Made by a program: the position numbers and the translations under genes. Source: Candidatus Gastranaerophilales bacterium (GTDB lineage Bacteria > Cyanobacteriota > Vampirovibrionia > Gastranaerophilales > Gastranaerophilaceae). Taken from it: a stretch of 64,000 nt of DNA. Each line of letters starts with the position of its first letter. Position 1 is the first letter of the stretch. The DNA lies in contig CALVBI010000001.1 in assembly GCA_944325735.1 (NCBI GenBank), positions 62,001 to 126,000 of the forward strand, given 5' to 3'. The notes beneath the pieces were generated by a model. That model searched no databases. It was not told the DNA's origin and saw only the letters and a program-made list of their open reading frames with translations. Of this stretch, positions 1-8,565 are shown one piece after another.

Positions 1-1202
1 GACATTCTTTCTAAGATGATAGGAGCTTTTTCGTCACATAATGTATCACCTGTAGTAGTATCTTTCAAACCTACTGCTGCACAGATATCACCTGCGTAAA
101 CTTCTTGTTCTTCAAGTCTTTGATCAGCATACATACGAACTAATCTTGCAATACGTTCTTTTTTACCGTTAGTAGCATTTAATACATAAGAACCAGAAGT
201 GATTACACCAGAATATACTCTTAAGAAAGTTAAACGACCAACATAAGGGTCTGTCATAACTTTAAATGCTAAAGCTGAGAAAGGTTCATCATCAGAAGAA
301 TGTCTTTCAGTTTTTGTACCATCTTCTAATTCACCTTCAATAGCTTTTACATCAACTGGTGATGGCATGTAATCTACAACGTTATTCAATAACAATTGAA
401 CACCTTTGTTTTTGAAAGCTGTACCACAGCATACTGGTACGATTTTGTTTTCGCAAACAGCTTTTCTTAAACCAGCTTTTAATTCTTCAATTGTAATTGA
501 ATCTGGATCTTCGAAGTATTTTTCCATTAAAGCATCGTCTTCAGAAGCAATAGCTTCAACCATTGCATCATGATATTCTTTAGCTTTATCTGCTAAATCT
601 GCTGGAATTTCTTCTTCTTTAATATCAGTACCTAAATCGTTTGTATAGATTTCAGCTTTCATTGTCATCAAATCTACAAGACCGTTAAATTTATCTTCAG
701 CACCAATAGGTAATTGAATAGGAACAGCATTTGCACCTAATCTGTTTTTAATTTGGTCAACAACTCTGAAGAAATCAGCACCTGTTCTATCCATTTTGTT
801 AACGAATACCATACGAGGTACTTCATATCTGTTAGCTTGTCTCCAAACTGTTTCTGATTGAGATTGAACACCGCCTACTGCACAGAATACAGCTACAACA
901 CCATCTAATACACGTAATGAACGTTCAACTTCGATTGTGAAGTCAACGTGACCAGGTGTGTCGATAATGTTGATTTGGTGACCTTTCCATTCAGCAGTAA
1001 CAGCAGCTGATTGAATTGTGATACCTCTTTCTCTTTCTTGTTCCATGAAGTCTGTTACAGCAGCACCATCATGAACTTCTCCGATTTTATGTGTTTTACC
1101 TGTGTAAAACAAAATACGTTCAGTTGTAGTGGTTTTACCGGCATCGATGTGAGCGGCAATACCAATGTTTCTGATTTTTTCTAATGGAGTTTTTCTTGCC
1201 AT
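1..1202 (-). CDS. fusA: Elongation factor G, C-terminus cut by window edge
   Basis: EF-G is the cytosolic GTPase that drives tRNA-mRNA translocation on the ribosome. The minus strand reads open for 400 codons from the ATG at 1202-1200 to the left edge, so only the N-terminal part is present. The G domain is complete: P-loop AHIDAGKT (residues 17-24), DTPGH (81-85) and NKMD (135-138), then the start of domain II. A Shine-Dalgarno-like AAAGGA lies about 10 bases upstream. In many bacteria fusA follows rpsL-rpsG. Here the next gene upstream is uppS on the opposite strand, so this copy starts its own transcript. The identification is secure from motifs and full-length colinearity. Confidence 0.97.
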   Translation of the reverse strand, partial: MARKTPLEKIRNIGIAAHIDAGKTTTTERILFYTGKTHKIGEVHDGAAVTDFMEQERERGITIQSAAVTAEWKGHQINIIDTPGHVDFTIEVERSLRVLDGVVAVFCAVGGVQSQSETVWRQANRYEVPRMVFVNKMDRTGADFFRVVDQIKNRLGANAVPIQLPIGAEDKFNGLVDLMTMKAEIYTNDLGTDIKEEEIPADLADKAKEYHDAMVEAIASEDDALMEKYFEDPDSITIEELKAGLRKAVCENKIVPVCCGTAFKNKGVQLLLNNVVDYMPSPVDVKAIEGELEDGTKTERHSSDDEPFSALAFKVMTDPYVGRLTFLRVYSGVITSGSYVLNATNGKKERIARLVRMYADQRLEEQEVYAGDICAAVGLKDTTTGDTLCDEKAPIILERM

Positions 1203-1300
1203 TTTTGTCTTTTCCTTTTTTATATTGTGTACATCGCTATTATATTTTTAGCCTCATTAAAAATTATCACACAAACATGTATTTTTACAAAACAATTTGT

Positions 1301-1328
1301 TTGTAATTTTTAATATTTGCAATATAAT
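1301..1328 (+). promoter_or_regulatory. Promoter of uppS, leaderless type
   Basis: TTGTAA (1301-1306), a 16-base spacer, and TATAAT (1323-1328). The -10 ends exactly 7 bases before the ATG at 1336, so transcription should start at or next to the start codon. Inferred from spacing only. Confidence 0.6.
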
Positions 1329-1335
1329 TAGGATT

Positions 1336-2064
1336 ATGAAAACTCAAGAAAAAGATTTAATTACAGCTGAAATTGTAAAAGAAACAAATTTAGAACACAT
1401 TGCAATTATTATGGATGGTAATCGCCGTTGGGCAAAGGAAAAGAATTTGCCGTCTGCAATGGGACATAAAAGAGGTGTAGATGCCCTAAAAACAACTTTA
1501 AGAGCCTGCAAAGATTTTGGTATCAAATATCTTACAGTCTATGCTTTTTCTACGGAAAATTGGAAAAGAAAAAAAGAAGAAGTTGATTTTTTGATGGAAC
1601 TTTTAGCGATTACTCTTACGAACGAGCTTGCTGAAATGCATTCAGAAGGTGTTGTAATTAGTTTTATCGGTGATATTTCAAAATTAAGTGACAAACTCCA
1701 AAAAATATTAGCAAATTCTGTAGAAACAACAAAAAATAATACAGGAGTGCATTTGCAAATTGCATTTAATTACGGTGCAAGAGACGAAATAGTTCATGCC
1801 GTAAAATCGATTATTGCAAAAGGTGTTAAATATGAAGATGTGACAGAAGAAATGATTTCCGAAAATCTTTATACAAAAAATATTCCTGATCCTGATTTGT
1901 TAATTAGAACAGGGGGAGAAAAAAGAATATCAAATTATCTTTTATGGCAAATTGCATATTCCGAAATATTAGTAACCGATGAATATTGGCCGGAATTTGG
2001 ACGTGATCATCTTGCAAGAGCTGTAGAAGAATTTAAAAACAGACAAAGAAGATTTGGGAAATAG
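1336..2064 (+). CDS. uppS: Isoprenyl transferase (undecaprenyl diphosphate synthase)
   Basis: Condenses isopentenyl diphosphate onto farnesyl diphosphate in cis to make the C55 lipid carrier for peptidoglycan and O-antigen precursors. The 242-residue product has the family hallmarks: IIMDGNRRWA with the catalytic Asp (residue 27), the VYAFSTENWKR block, and the C-terminal DPDLLIRTGGE...SNYLLWQIAYSE block. I chose the ATG at 1336 rather than the in-frame TTG at 1297, because that stretch has no family match and contains the promoter. It is transcribed divergently from fusA. Length is normal for the family. Confidence 0.96.
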   Translation: MKTQEKDLITAEIVKETNLEHIAIIMDGNRRWAKEKNLPSAMGHKRGVDALKTTLRACKDFGIKYLTVYAFSTENWKRKKEEVDFLMELLAITLTNELAEMHSEGVVISFIGDISKLSDKLQKILANSVETTKNNTGVHLQIAFNYGARDEIVHAVKSIIAKGVKYEDVTEEMISENLYTKNIPDPDLLIRTGGEKRISNYLLWQIAYSEILVTDEYWPEFGRDHLARAVEEFKNRQRRFGK

Positions 2065-2069
2065 ATTAT

Positions 2070-2158
2070 AAGAAGGCAAGAGGACAGGCTATTTTCAAGA
2101 GTGATTTCATCACATTCAAAAACTATAACAACTTGACATCCTGTCCTCAAAACTTCTT
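2070..2158 (+). other. Nested inverted repeats between uppS and rdgB
   Basis: The gap holds a layered fold. Outer arms AAGAAG/CTTCTT are at 2070-2075 and 2153-2158. A perfect 9-base stem GAGGACAGG/CCTGTCCTC is at 2080-2088 and 2140-2148. A small inner hairpin GTGAT-TTC-ATCAC is at 2101-2113. No T-run follows, so it is not a standard terminator. It could be an mRNA-stability or regulatory element of a uppS-rdgB transcript, or an intergenic repeat. Confidence 0.5.
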
Positions 2159-2188
2159 TAAAGCTTGTTAATCAAAGGATATACATAT

Positions 2189-2776
2189 ATGAAACAAACA
2201 ATTGTATTTGCAACCGGTAATGCACATAAATTAAAAGAAATTCAAGAGATCGTAAAAGATACAGATATTGAATTTATTCTTCCAAATGAAGGTTTTAATC
2301 CGATTGAAAACGGTGAAACTTTTGAAGAAAATTCTTTAATAAAAGCGAAGGAAGCTGCAAGAGTAAGTGGGAAAATATCTTTAGCAGATGATTCAGGTCT
2401 ATGTGTAGATGCCTTAAACGGAGCTCCTGGAATTCATTCTGCTCGATATGCTGACACCCCACAAGCAAGAATTGATAAACTTTTAAATGTAATTAATTGT
2501 GAAACAAACAGAAATGCAAAATTTGTATGTGCTATGACTCTTGTAGATAAAAATGGGGATATCTTATTTCAAACACGAGGGGAATGTCTTGGAAAAATTG
2601 CAGAAAAACAGTCAGGTATTAATGGTTTTGGATATGACCCTATTTTCCTTACTAAAGATACTGATTATAAATTAACTATGGCAGAAATGTCTGAAGAAGA
2701 AAAAAATGAAATATCTCACCGTAGCAGAGCGCTAAGAAAAGTTCTGGCATATTTGCAAGTTAAAAATCTCGGTTAA
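2189..2776 (+). CDS. rdgB: XTP/dITP diphosphatase (RdgB/HAM1 family)
   Basis: House-cleaning pyrophosphatase that hydrolyses non-canonical purine triphosphates (dITP, XTP) to monophosphates, keeping them out of DNA and RNA. The 195-residue product starts with the family N-terminus VFATGNAHKLKEI, followed by LADDSGLCVDAL (substrate/metal loop) and GINGFGYDPIF. The ATG at 2189 is preceded by AAAGGA at a good distance; the earlier in-frame TTG at 2165 lacks one. Lies 124 bases after uppS on the same strand and may be cotranscribed through the folded gap. Confidence 0.95.
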   Translation: MKQTIVFATGNAHKLKEIQEIVKDTDIEFILPNEGFNPIENGETFEENSLIKAKEAARVSGKISLADDSGLCVDALNGAPGIHSARYADTPQARIDKLLNVINCETNRNAKFVCAMTLVDKNGDILFQTRGECLGKIAEKQSGINGFGYDPIFLTKDTDYKLTMAEMSEEEKNEISHRSRALRKVLAYLQVKNLG

Positions 2777-2787
2777 GGATTAATTAG

Positions 2788-2848
2788 CTGGATTGCTTCG
2801 CATTCGCTCGCAATGACCATAGATGTCATTCTGAACTAGTTTCAGAAT
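2788..2848. repeat. Intergenic palindromic repeat after rdgB
   Basis: Two adjacent hairpins: ATTGC/GCAAT arms at 2792-2796 and 2810-2814, and a perfect 8-base stem ATTCTGAA/TTCAGAAT at 2828-2835 and 2841-2848. The wording (GGATTGCTTCG... CTCGCAATGAC, GTCATTCTGAA) resembles short dispersed palindromes I recall from intergenic DNA of several host-associated bacteria. Only one copy is in the window, so its repeat status is recollection, not shown here. Confidence 0.45.
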
Positions 2849-2915
2849 CTATAATAAAAAAATAGCCCCTGAAATAAATTCAAGTTGACAAGTTTTATTA
2901 TGACGAAAGTAATGA

Positions 2916-2953
2916 CAAAAAAAAAAGACCGGCGTGAAAAGATTTTCCGGTCT
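2916..2953 (-). terminator. Rho-independent terminator of the pilin-like gene
   Basis: On the minus strand, AGACCGG (2953-2947) pairs with CCGGTCT (2932-2926), followed by a run of at least eight T. It sits 37 bases past the stop of the gene at 2990. Confidence 0.8.
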
Positions 2954-2989
2954 ACAAAAAGATTCGATTTATTTATATACAAGTTTTTA

Positions 2990-3676
2990 TTATTTGCTAT
3001 ACAATACAGCCTTTGCAGCAGATGTTTTTGGTACAATTGTCTGATCATAAAAATAGACAGGGTATATATCTGTAGGATTTGTTACTTGACAGCTATCTGC
3101 ACCTGTGCCACCAGCTTGACCTTTATCGCATTTTACTACTTTATTTGGGGCTTTTATTCCATTAACATCAATATATCCTTCACATTTTTTTGGAGTATCT
3201 GCTAATGTTTCATCTATAGTGCAATTCACTGCACTTGCAGCTTTATATGCAAACATAATTCCATCGTTAAAGAATATAAAACGGTCAGCATCTGTTATAA
3301 TTTTTTCTTCCGCATCTGCACTTGCAGCAGCAGTTTCTTTTGGGGCATAAGCTGTAGTTCCATCTGCTAATTTAGGTGCTGCTGTTTCTGTTCTTACAAC
3401 ATTCATTCTTTTTTCAAATAGAGATTTTAATGTATTTGTTCCTCCTGTTTCTGCTTCTAAATCAGCAAAGTTCCATTCATCTAGTGCTACGTTAAGTGTA
3501 ACAGCTTGAGAAATAGCGGATAATGCTTTTTTGTATGCTGCTTTATACTGTGCACCATTTGTTTGGTTCATCAATGTAGGCATAGTCATAGCTGCAACTA
3601 CTCCGATAATACCCAACGTAATCAATACTTCAGCTAATGTAAAGCCATCTCTAATGTTTGATAATCTCATAATCAT
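2990..3676 (-). CDS. Type IV pilin-like protein (pseudopilin)
   Basis: A secreted, membrane-anchored pilin-like subunit. The N-terminus has a short basic leader ending in DG, then the prepilin peptidase signature FTLAEVLITLGIIGVV with Glu at mature position 5, and a hydrophobic helix. The rest (to 228 residues) is a globular domain rich in Ala/Thr/Asp with a few cysteines, which I cannot assign. Three starts are possible (GTG 3682, ATG 3676, ATG 3670). ATG 3676 or 3670 fits best with the AAAGGTGG ribosome site. No pilus assembly gene is adjacent. It may be a minor pilin, a competence pseudopilin or an adhesin. Unlike the two other pilin-like genes here it has no G tract. Confidence 0.85.
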   Translation of the reverse strand: MIMRLSNIRDGFTLAEVLITLGIIGVVAAMTMPTLMNQTNGAQYKAAYKKALSAISQAVTLNVALDEWNFADLEAETGGTNTLKSLFEKRMNVVRTETAAPKLADGTTAYAPKETAAASADAEEKIITDADRFIFFNDGIMFAYKAASAVNCTIDETLADTPKKCEGYIDVNGIKAPNKVVKCDKGQAGGTGADSCQVTNPTDIYPVYFYDQTIVPKTSAAKAVLYSK

Positions 3677-3712
3677 TTCCACCTTTCTTATTTGTATACA
3701 TGAATATTATAC

Positions 3713-3753
3713 GATATATATATCAATTTGTCAATATTATTGATGTATATATC
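3713..3753. promoter_or_regulatory. Candidate operator between pilin-like gene and HTH gene
   Basis: GATATATATATCAAT (3713-3727) and ATTGATGTATATATC (3739-3753) form a 15-base inverted repeat with one mismatch and an 11-base spacer. It sits midway between the divergent pilin-like gene and the HTH gene, where a regulator would control both. The region is very AT-rich, which raises the chance of accidental symmetry. Confidence 0.45.
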
Positions 3754-3798
3754 ATTATATCATTTTAAACTTGTCTATATATTTTATTAGAGGAATAA

Positions 3799-4128
3799 AT
3801 GAAATTAGATAAAGAAATAATTGGGAAGAAAATTCGTCAAATTCGTGTAGAAAAGGGTATTTCGCAAGAAGCTCTTTCTGAAAAAATTGATATTTCTCCA
3901 CGCCATATGTGTACTATTGAAAATGGGAATTCGTTTCCTTCGATAGAAACTTTTGTACGAATTGCACAAATTCTTGATATAGATATCAATGAATTTTTTA
4001 ATTTATCCCCTAATACTAACGATGCACTTAGAGAAGAAATTTATAATTTGGTTCAAACCTCGACAATTAAGGAACTTTATCTAATTAAAGATATAATTAA
4101 TTCTATTCACTCGAATAGAAAGTTATAG
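3799..4128 (+). CDS. XRE-family HTH transcriptional regulator
   Basis: A 109-residue DNA-binding protein. Residues 8-65 form a Cro/C1-type helix-turn-helix (IGKKIRQIRVEKGISQEALS ... ISPRHMCTIENG ... FVRIAQILDIDINEFF). The C-terminal 40 residues look like a small helical dimerisation tail. RBS AGAGGA. Transcribed away from the pilin-like gene, with a candidate operator between them, and followed by the efflux operon 104 bases downstream, so it might regulate either neighbour. The tail resembles the relic at 19260, suggesting several regulators of this type in the genome. Confidence 0.9.
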   Translation: MKLDKEIIGKKIRQIRVEKGISQEALSEKIDISPRHMCTIENGNSFPSIETFVRIAQILDIDINEFFNLSPNTNDALREEIYNLVQTSTIKELYLIKDIINSIHSNRKL

Positions 4129-4162
4129 TTTAAACAGTAGGGCTATTTTATATTTATTTTTA

Positions 4163-4191
4163 TTGACATGGGGTATCTTTGATAGTAATAT
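4163..4191 (+). promoter_or_regulatory. Strong sigma70-type promoter of the efflux operon
   Basis: TTGACA (4163-4168), a 17-base spacer, TAATAT (4186-4191). This is one of the best housekeeping promoter matches in the window. It places transcription start near 4198, about 35 bases before the start codon. Confidence 0.85.
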
Positions 4192-4217
4192 AATTGTTGC
4201 AAAAACAACATAATTAT
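4190..4217 (+). promoter_or_regulatory. Inverted repeat at the efflux operon start site
   Basis: ATAATTGTTG (4190-4199) faces CAACATAATTAT (4206-4217), symmetric apart from a 2-base insertion. It overlaps the end of the -10 box and the expected transcription start, the usual place for a MarR/TetR-type repressor operator. It could also fold as a leader hairpin. Confidence 0.45.
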
Positions 4218-4232
4218 GACTAGGGAGAGATA

Positions 4233-5411
4233 ATGAAAAAAAATATAATAATATTCTTGTCTGTAATAATAGGCGCAATACTTTTGCGTTATGGATTTTC
4301 AGCATTTTCTAGCTTTATGCAAAGTAAAAATATGATGAATAAACCGGCCCCAAGTGTGTCAGTGCAAGAAATTAAAAATGAAAGTGTAATCAGAAGTTTT
4401 GAAGCGCCTGGTAGGGTTGTATCTAAATATCGAGTAGATGTGCTTGCTCGTATTTCAGGATATTTGCAAAAAAGTTATTTTAAAGAAGGCGATTATGTAA
4501 AAGCCGGACAGGTATTATTCTTAATAGAACCTACTGAATACTCAAACGCAGCAAATGTTGCCGGTGCAAATGTAAAAAATTTAAAAGCACAACTTGTGTA
4601 TGCAGAAAAACAATTAGCTCGTGCTGCAGAACTTGTAAAAAAAGATTATATAGCTAAAGCACAATATGATCAATTATTATCTCAAAGAGATGCTCTAAAA
4701 GCTCAATTAGCTTCAGCTCAAGCTGCTTATAACGATGCTAACAGAAATCTTGGATACACAAATGTAAAATCCCCAGTTAATGGTAAGGTTGGTATTATAA
4801 ATGTTACTGTAGGGAATTACGTAACTCCAACTTCAGGTCCTTTAACAACAATTAACAGTACAAATCCTATTTATGTAACTTTCCCTCTGGATTCAAATGA
4901 TTTTCAAATCTTAGCAGATGCAGATCAAGCTAATAATAAAAATAGAAAAGTTGAATTAATTCTTGGAGGTGGACGTAAATATCCGCTTAATGGGGTACAA
5001 GATTTCCAAGACAACAAAGTTGATCAATCAACAGGTACTGTAACTATGAGAGCAACATTTGAAAATCCTAATAATGAATTAATTCATGGAGAATTTGTAA
5101 CTGTTAAATTATATTCAAATAATCCTGTAGAAGTTCCAGTTGCACCTGTTACTGCAGTTCTTGAAAACCAAGCAGGTAAATATGTCTATAAGCTTGATGA
5201 AAACGATATTCCTCAACTAACTTATGTAAAAGTAGGTGAACAATCTGGTGATAATTGGATAATTAACGAAGGATTGAAAAAAGGTGATCGTATAGTAATT
5301 GAAGGTTTACAAAAAGTCACTCCTGGTAAACCTGTAAAAATAATTTCTCAAGAAGAAATGATGAAATTGAAAAAAGAACAAATTACAGAAAATAAAAAAG
5401 AAAATAAATAA
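4233..5411 (+). CDS. RND efflux periplasmic adaptor (membrane fusion protein, AcrA type)
   Basis: Periplasmic adaptor linking an inner-membrane RND pump to an outer-membrane channel. 392 residues: an N-terminal membrane anchor (4-20), a biotinyl-lipoyl half (VLARISGYLQKSYFKEGDYVKAGQVLFLIEP), an alpha-helical hairpin rich in Ala/Gln/Leu (about 105-170), the second lipoyl half (YTNVKSPVNGKVGIINVTVGNYV), a beta-barrel domain, and a membrane-proximal domain with VAPVTAVLENQAGKYVYKL. No lipobox, so the anchor is probably an uncleaved helix. First gene of a three-gene operon with its own promoter. Confidence 0.94.
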   Translation: MKKNIIIFLSVIIGAILLRYGFSAFSSFMQSKNMMNKPAPSVSVQEIKNESVIRSFEAPGRVVSKYRVDVLARISGYLQKSYFKEGDYVKAGQVLFLIEPTEYSNAANVAGANVKNLKAQLVYAEKQLARAAELVKKDYIAKAQYDQLLSQRDALKAQLASAQAAYNDANRNLGYTNVKSPVNGKVGIINVTVGNYVTPTSGPLTTINSTNPIYVTFPLDSNDFQILADADQANNKNRKVELILGGGRKYPLNGVQDFQDNKVDQSTGTVTMRATFENPNNELIHGEFVTVKLYSNNPVEVPVAPVTAVLENQAGKYVYKLDENDIPQLTYVKVGEQSGDNWIINEGLKKGDRIVIEGLQKVTPGKPVKIISQEEMMKLKKEQITENKKENK

Positions 5412-5433
5412 TAAATATATAAAATAAAGGGAT

Positions 5434-8400
5434 ATGATGGAAAAAGAAAAAACAGGCAATTTATTTATAAAACGACCAAAACTAGCTATCGTAATATCAT
5501 TAGCAATTATGCTTGCAGGTATGTTAATGATTACGGCATTACCTTTGGAAGAATACCCCTCAATTACCCCACCTCAGGTAGTTGTAACTGCGACATATGC
5601 AGGCGCAAGTTCTGACGTTGTAGAAGATACTATCGCAGCACCGGTTGAAGCCCAATTAAACGGTGTTGAAGATATGATTTATATGTCATCAACATCTCAA
5701 AACGGTCAATATCAATTGACTTTATATTTTGAAATCGGTTCTGACCCTGATATGGCTGTTGTAAACGTTCAAAACCAATTGCAATTGGTTACTCCTCGTT
5801 TGCCTGAAGAAGTTAGAAGATATGGTCTATCTGTAAAAAAATCAACCGGTGGTCCCGGTTTGATGATGATTTCTATTAATTCTCCAACAAATACATATGA
5901 TTCTTTATATATTGCAAACTATGCATCTATTTTTATTAAAGATGAACTTGCACGTATTAAAGGTGTAGGTAAAGTTCAAGTTTTCGGTTCAAAAGATTAT
6001 TCTATGAGAATTTGGCTTGATGCAGCTAAAATGGCAAACCTTGGAGTTTCTGTATCTGAGGTTAATTCTGCAATTCAAAAACAAAACACTCAAGTTCCTG
6101 CAGGTGATTTGGGTGTTGAACCTATGAAAAATAAGCAGATGATTAAGCTTACAATGAGAACAAAGGGGAGATTGAAAGATGTATCTGAATTTGAAAATAT
6201 TATTGTTCGTTCAAAAACAGACGGTTCTCAGATCAAATTAAAAGATATTGCAAGAGTAGAATTAGGTGCAGAAAGCTATTCATATTTCTCTAGAATTGGC
6301 GGTAAAGATACTGCAATGATTTCAGTAAGTCAATTGCCAGAAGCTAACGCAATTGATTTGTCTAATAAAATCAGAGCAAAAATGGAAGAATTAAGTAAGA
6401 GCTTCCCTCAAGGTATTGAATACAAAATACAACGTGATGAAACAGAATTCGTTAGAGAATCAATTAAAGAAGTAATTAACGCAATTGCTTTAGCTATCGT
6501 ACTTGTAGGTATTGTAACTTATATGTTCTTAGGTAGTGCAAGAGCTGCTTTAGTTCCATTCTGTGCAATTCCTGTATCATTAATCGGGGTATTTATATTC
6601 ATGAATATTCTCGGGTTTTCTATAAACCTGTTAATTCTATTTGCCTTGGTACTTGCAGTAGGTCTGGTTGTTGACGATGCAATTGTTGTATTGGAAAACA
6701 CACAAAGACACATTCAAGAAGGTAAAAATCCTGTAGATGCAACAGAAGTTACGATGAAAGAGGTATTTGGAGCTGTTCTTGCAACGTCTTTAGTATTAAT
6801 GGCGGTATTTGTTCCGGTTTCTTTTATGTCAGGTATTACTGGACAAATGTTTAGACAATTCGCTTTATGTATCGCTTCATCAATAGGTTTATCTACATTA
6901 GTTGCACTTACTTTAGCACCTGCTTTATGTGCAATGATTTTAAAATCAGGTGAAGAAAAAGCCGACTTTGAATTTATTCAAAAATTCGATGATTGGTTTA
7001 ATAATGTAAGAGATAAATATTTAGATGGTGTAAAAATATTTATTGATTCCCCAAAAATTACGATTAGTTTGTTTGCAGGAATTATAATTTTTACATCAGT
7101 AATGTTTTATTTGATTCCAAAAGGTTTCTTACCTACAGAAGATAAAGGAGCTGTTTTCTCTCAAATTCAATTACCTGACGGATCTTCTGCTTCTAGAACA
7201 GAAATGGTCGCTGCTGAAGTTGAAAAAAGAATTTTGAATATTGATGGTGTTGATACAACGATTACTCTTGTAGGTTATTCAGGGGAAAATACAGCACTTA
7301 TTGTTGCGCAGCTAAAAGATTGGTCAGAACGTAAAAGTAAAGACCAGTCAATGCAGAGTATATTAACTAAAATTAAAAAGGAATTTGCAAATTATCCATC
7401 TGCAACAATTGCATCATTCTCTCCTCCTTCTATTTCAGGTTTAGGTATGTTCGGTGGTTTTGAATACCAATTACTTGATAAAGGAGATAGAACTCCTCAA
7501 GAATTATATGATGAAGCTCAAAAAATTATTGGAGAAGCTAACAAAAATCCGGCTTTCCAAATGGTATACACTTCATTCACAGCTGATTTACCGCAATTAT
7601 TAATTAAAATAGATGAAGATAAGGCACTTGCTCAAGGAGTTGATATTTCTGAAATTTACAGTGCATTATCAGGATATTTCGGAAAATCTTATGTAAACGA
7701 CTTTAACAAATATGGTCGTGTATACCGTGTATATTTACAAGCAGACTCGGAATTCAGAGAAAAACCTGCAGATATTAACAAAATTTATGTAAAAAACAGA
7801 TTAGGTTCTATGGTTCCGTTATCATCTGTAGTTACTATAAATAATATTGTAGGACCATATAGTTTGACAAGATTTAATATGTATCCCGCAATAACAATTA
7901 ACGGTCTTGCAAGAAATGGAGTAAGTTCCGGTCAAGCAATGACTGAAATGGAAAATCTTTCAGATACAGTTTTACCTAAAGATATGGGATATGCTTGGTC
8001 TGGTAGTTCTTTACAGGAAAAAGAATCTAGCGGACAAATTGGTCCGATATTAGCAATGTCACTTGTATTTATTTACTTATTCTTAGTAGGTTTATATGAG
8101 AGCTGGATGTTGCCTATTGCAGTATTATTAATTTCTCCTGTAGCTTTGGTTGGTGCATTATTCTTCCAATATGTCTCAGGATATTCTCTTGATTTGTATT
8201 CTCAAATTGGGCTTGTTATGTTAATTGGTTTGTCTACAAAACAAGCAATTTTAATTATTGAATTTGCCAAAGATGCTCATCAATCCGGTATGAGTATCAA
8301 AGATTCTGCTATGCAGGCTGCAAAATTGAGATTCAGAGCGGTTATGATGACAAATATCGCATTTATCTTAGGTCTATTACCTTTAGTATTTGCAAAAGGT

Positions 8401-8565
8401 GCCGGTGCTGCTAGTAGAAATTCTGTTGGTATGACAGTATTTGGCGGTATGATGGCTGTTGCGTTCATCGGGACCTATTTAGTTCCGGCGTTTTTCGTAA
8501 TGGTTGAAAACTTTAAAATCTATATTGGTCAAAAAGCTAAGACTTTGAAAAAAAAGGATAACTAA
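5434..8565 (+). CDS. RND multidrug efflux pump, HAE1/AcrB family
   Basis: Proton-driven inner-membrane trimer exporting hydrophobic or amphiphilic compounds. 1043 residues, normal length. TM1 is at 14-34. The TM4 proton-relay pair is seen as VGLVVDDAIVVLEN, and the TM10 lysine as GLSTKQAILIIEFA. Two large periplasmic loops follow TM1 and TM7, and a region like the switch loop (SPPSISGLGMFGGFEYQL) is present. Two ATGs (5434, 5437) follow AAAGGGAT. Starts 22 bases after the adaptor gene; its stop touches the ATG of the channel gene. The substrate cannot be told from sequence. Confidence 0.96.
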   Translation: MMEKEKTGNLFIKRPKLAIVISLAIMLAGMLMITALPLEEYPSITPPQVVVTATYAGASSDVVEDTIAAPVEAQLNGVEDMIYMSSTSQNGQYQLTLYFEIGSDPDMAVVNVQNQLQLVTPRLPEEVRRYGLSVKKSTGGPGLMMISINSPTNTYDSLYIANYASIFIKDELARIKGVGKVQVFGSKDYSMRIWLDAAKMANLGVSVSEVNSAIQKQNTQVPAGDLGVEPMKNKQMIKLTMRTKGRLKDVSEFENIIVRSKTDGSQIKLKDIARVELGAESYSYFSRIGGKDTAMISVSQLPEANAIDLSNKIRAKMEELSKSFPQGIEYKIQRDETEFVRESIKEVINAIALAIVLVGIVTYMFLGSARAALVPFCAIPVSLIGVFIFMNILGFSINLLILFALVLAVGLVVDDAIVVLENTQRHIQEGKNPVDATEVTMKEVFGAVLATSLVLMAVFVPVSFMSGITGQMFRQFALCIASSIGLSTLVALTLAPALCAMILKSGEEKADFEFIQKFDDWFNNVRDKYLDGVKIFIDSPKITISLFAGIIIFTSVMFYLIPKGFLPTEDKGAVFSQIQLPDGSSASRTEMVAAEVEKRILNIDGVDTTITLVGYSGENTALIVAQLKDWSERKSKDQSMQSILTKIKKEFANYPSATIASFSPPSISGLGMFGGFEYQLLDKGDRTPQELYDEAQKIIGEANKNPAFQMVYTSFTADLPQLLIKIDEDKALAQGVDISEIYSALSGYFGKSYVNDFNKYGRVYRVYLQADSEFREKPADINKIYVKNRLGSMVPLSSVVTINNIVGPYSLTRFNMYPAITINGLARNGVSSGQAMTEMENLSDTVLPKDMGYAWSGSSLQEKESSGQIGPILAMSLVFIYLFLVGLYESWMLPIAVLLISPVALVGALFFQYVSGYSLDLYSQIGLVMLIGLSTKQAILIIEFAKDAHQSGMSIKDSAMQAAKLRFRAVMMTNIAFILGLLPLVFAKGAGAASRNSVGMTVFGGMMAVAFIGTYLVPAFFVMVENFKIYIGQKAKTLKKKDN

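Noticed and set aside
1297-1335. TTG-started N-terminal extension of uppS
   Set aside because: The extra 13 codons have no family match and contain the -10 box; ATG 1336 gives the normal family length.
2885-3205. 106-codon plus-strand frame opposite the pilin-like gene
   Set aside because: It contains the minus-strand terminator and lies antisense to a well-supported gene; the protein is Cys/Phe-rich without domain pattern.
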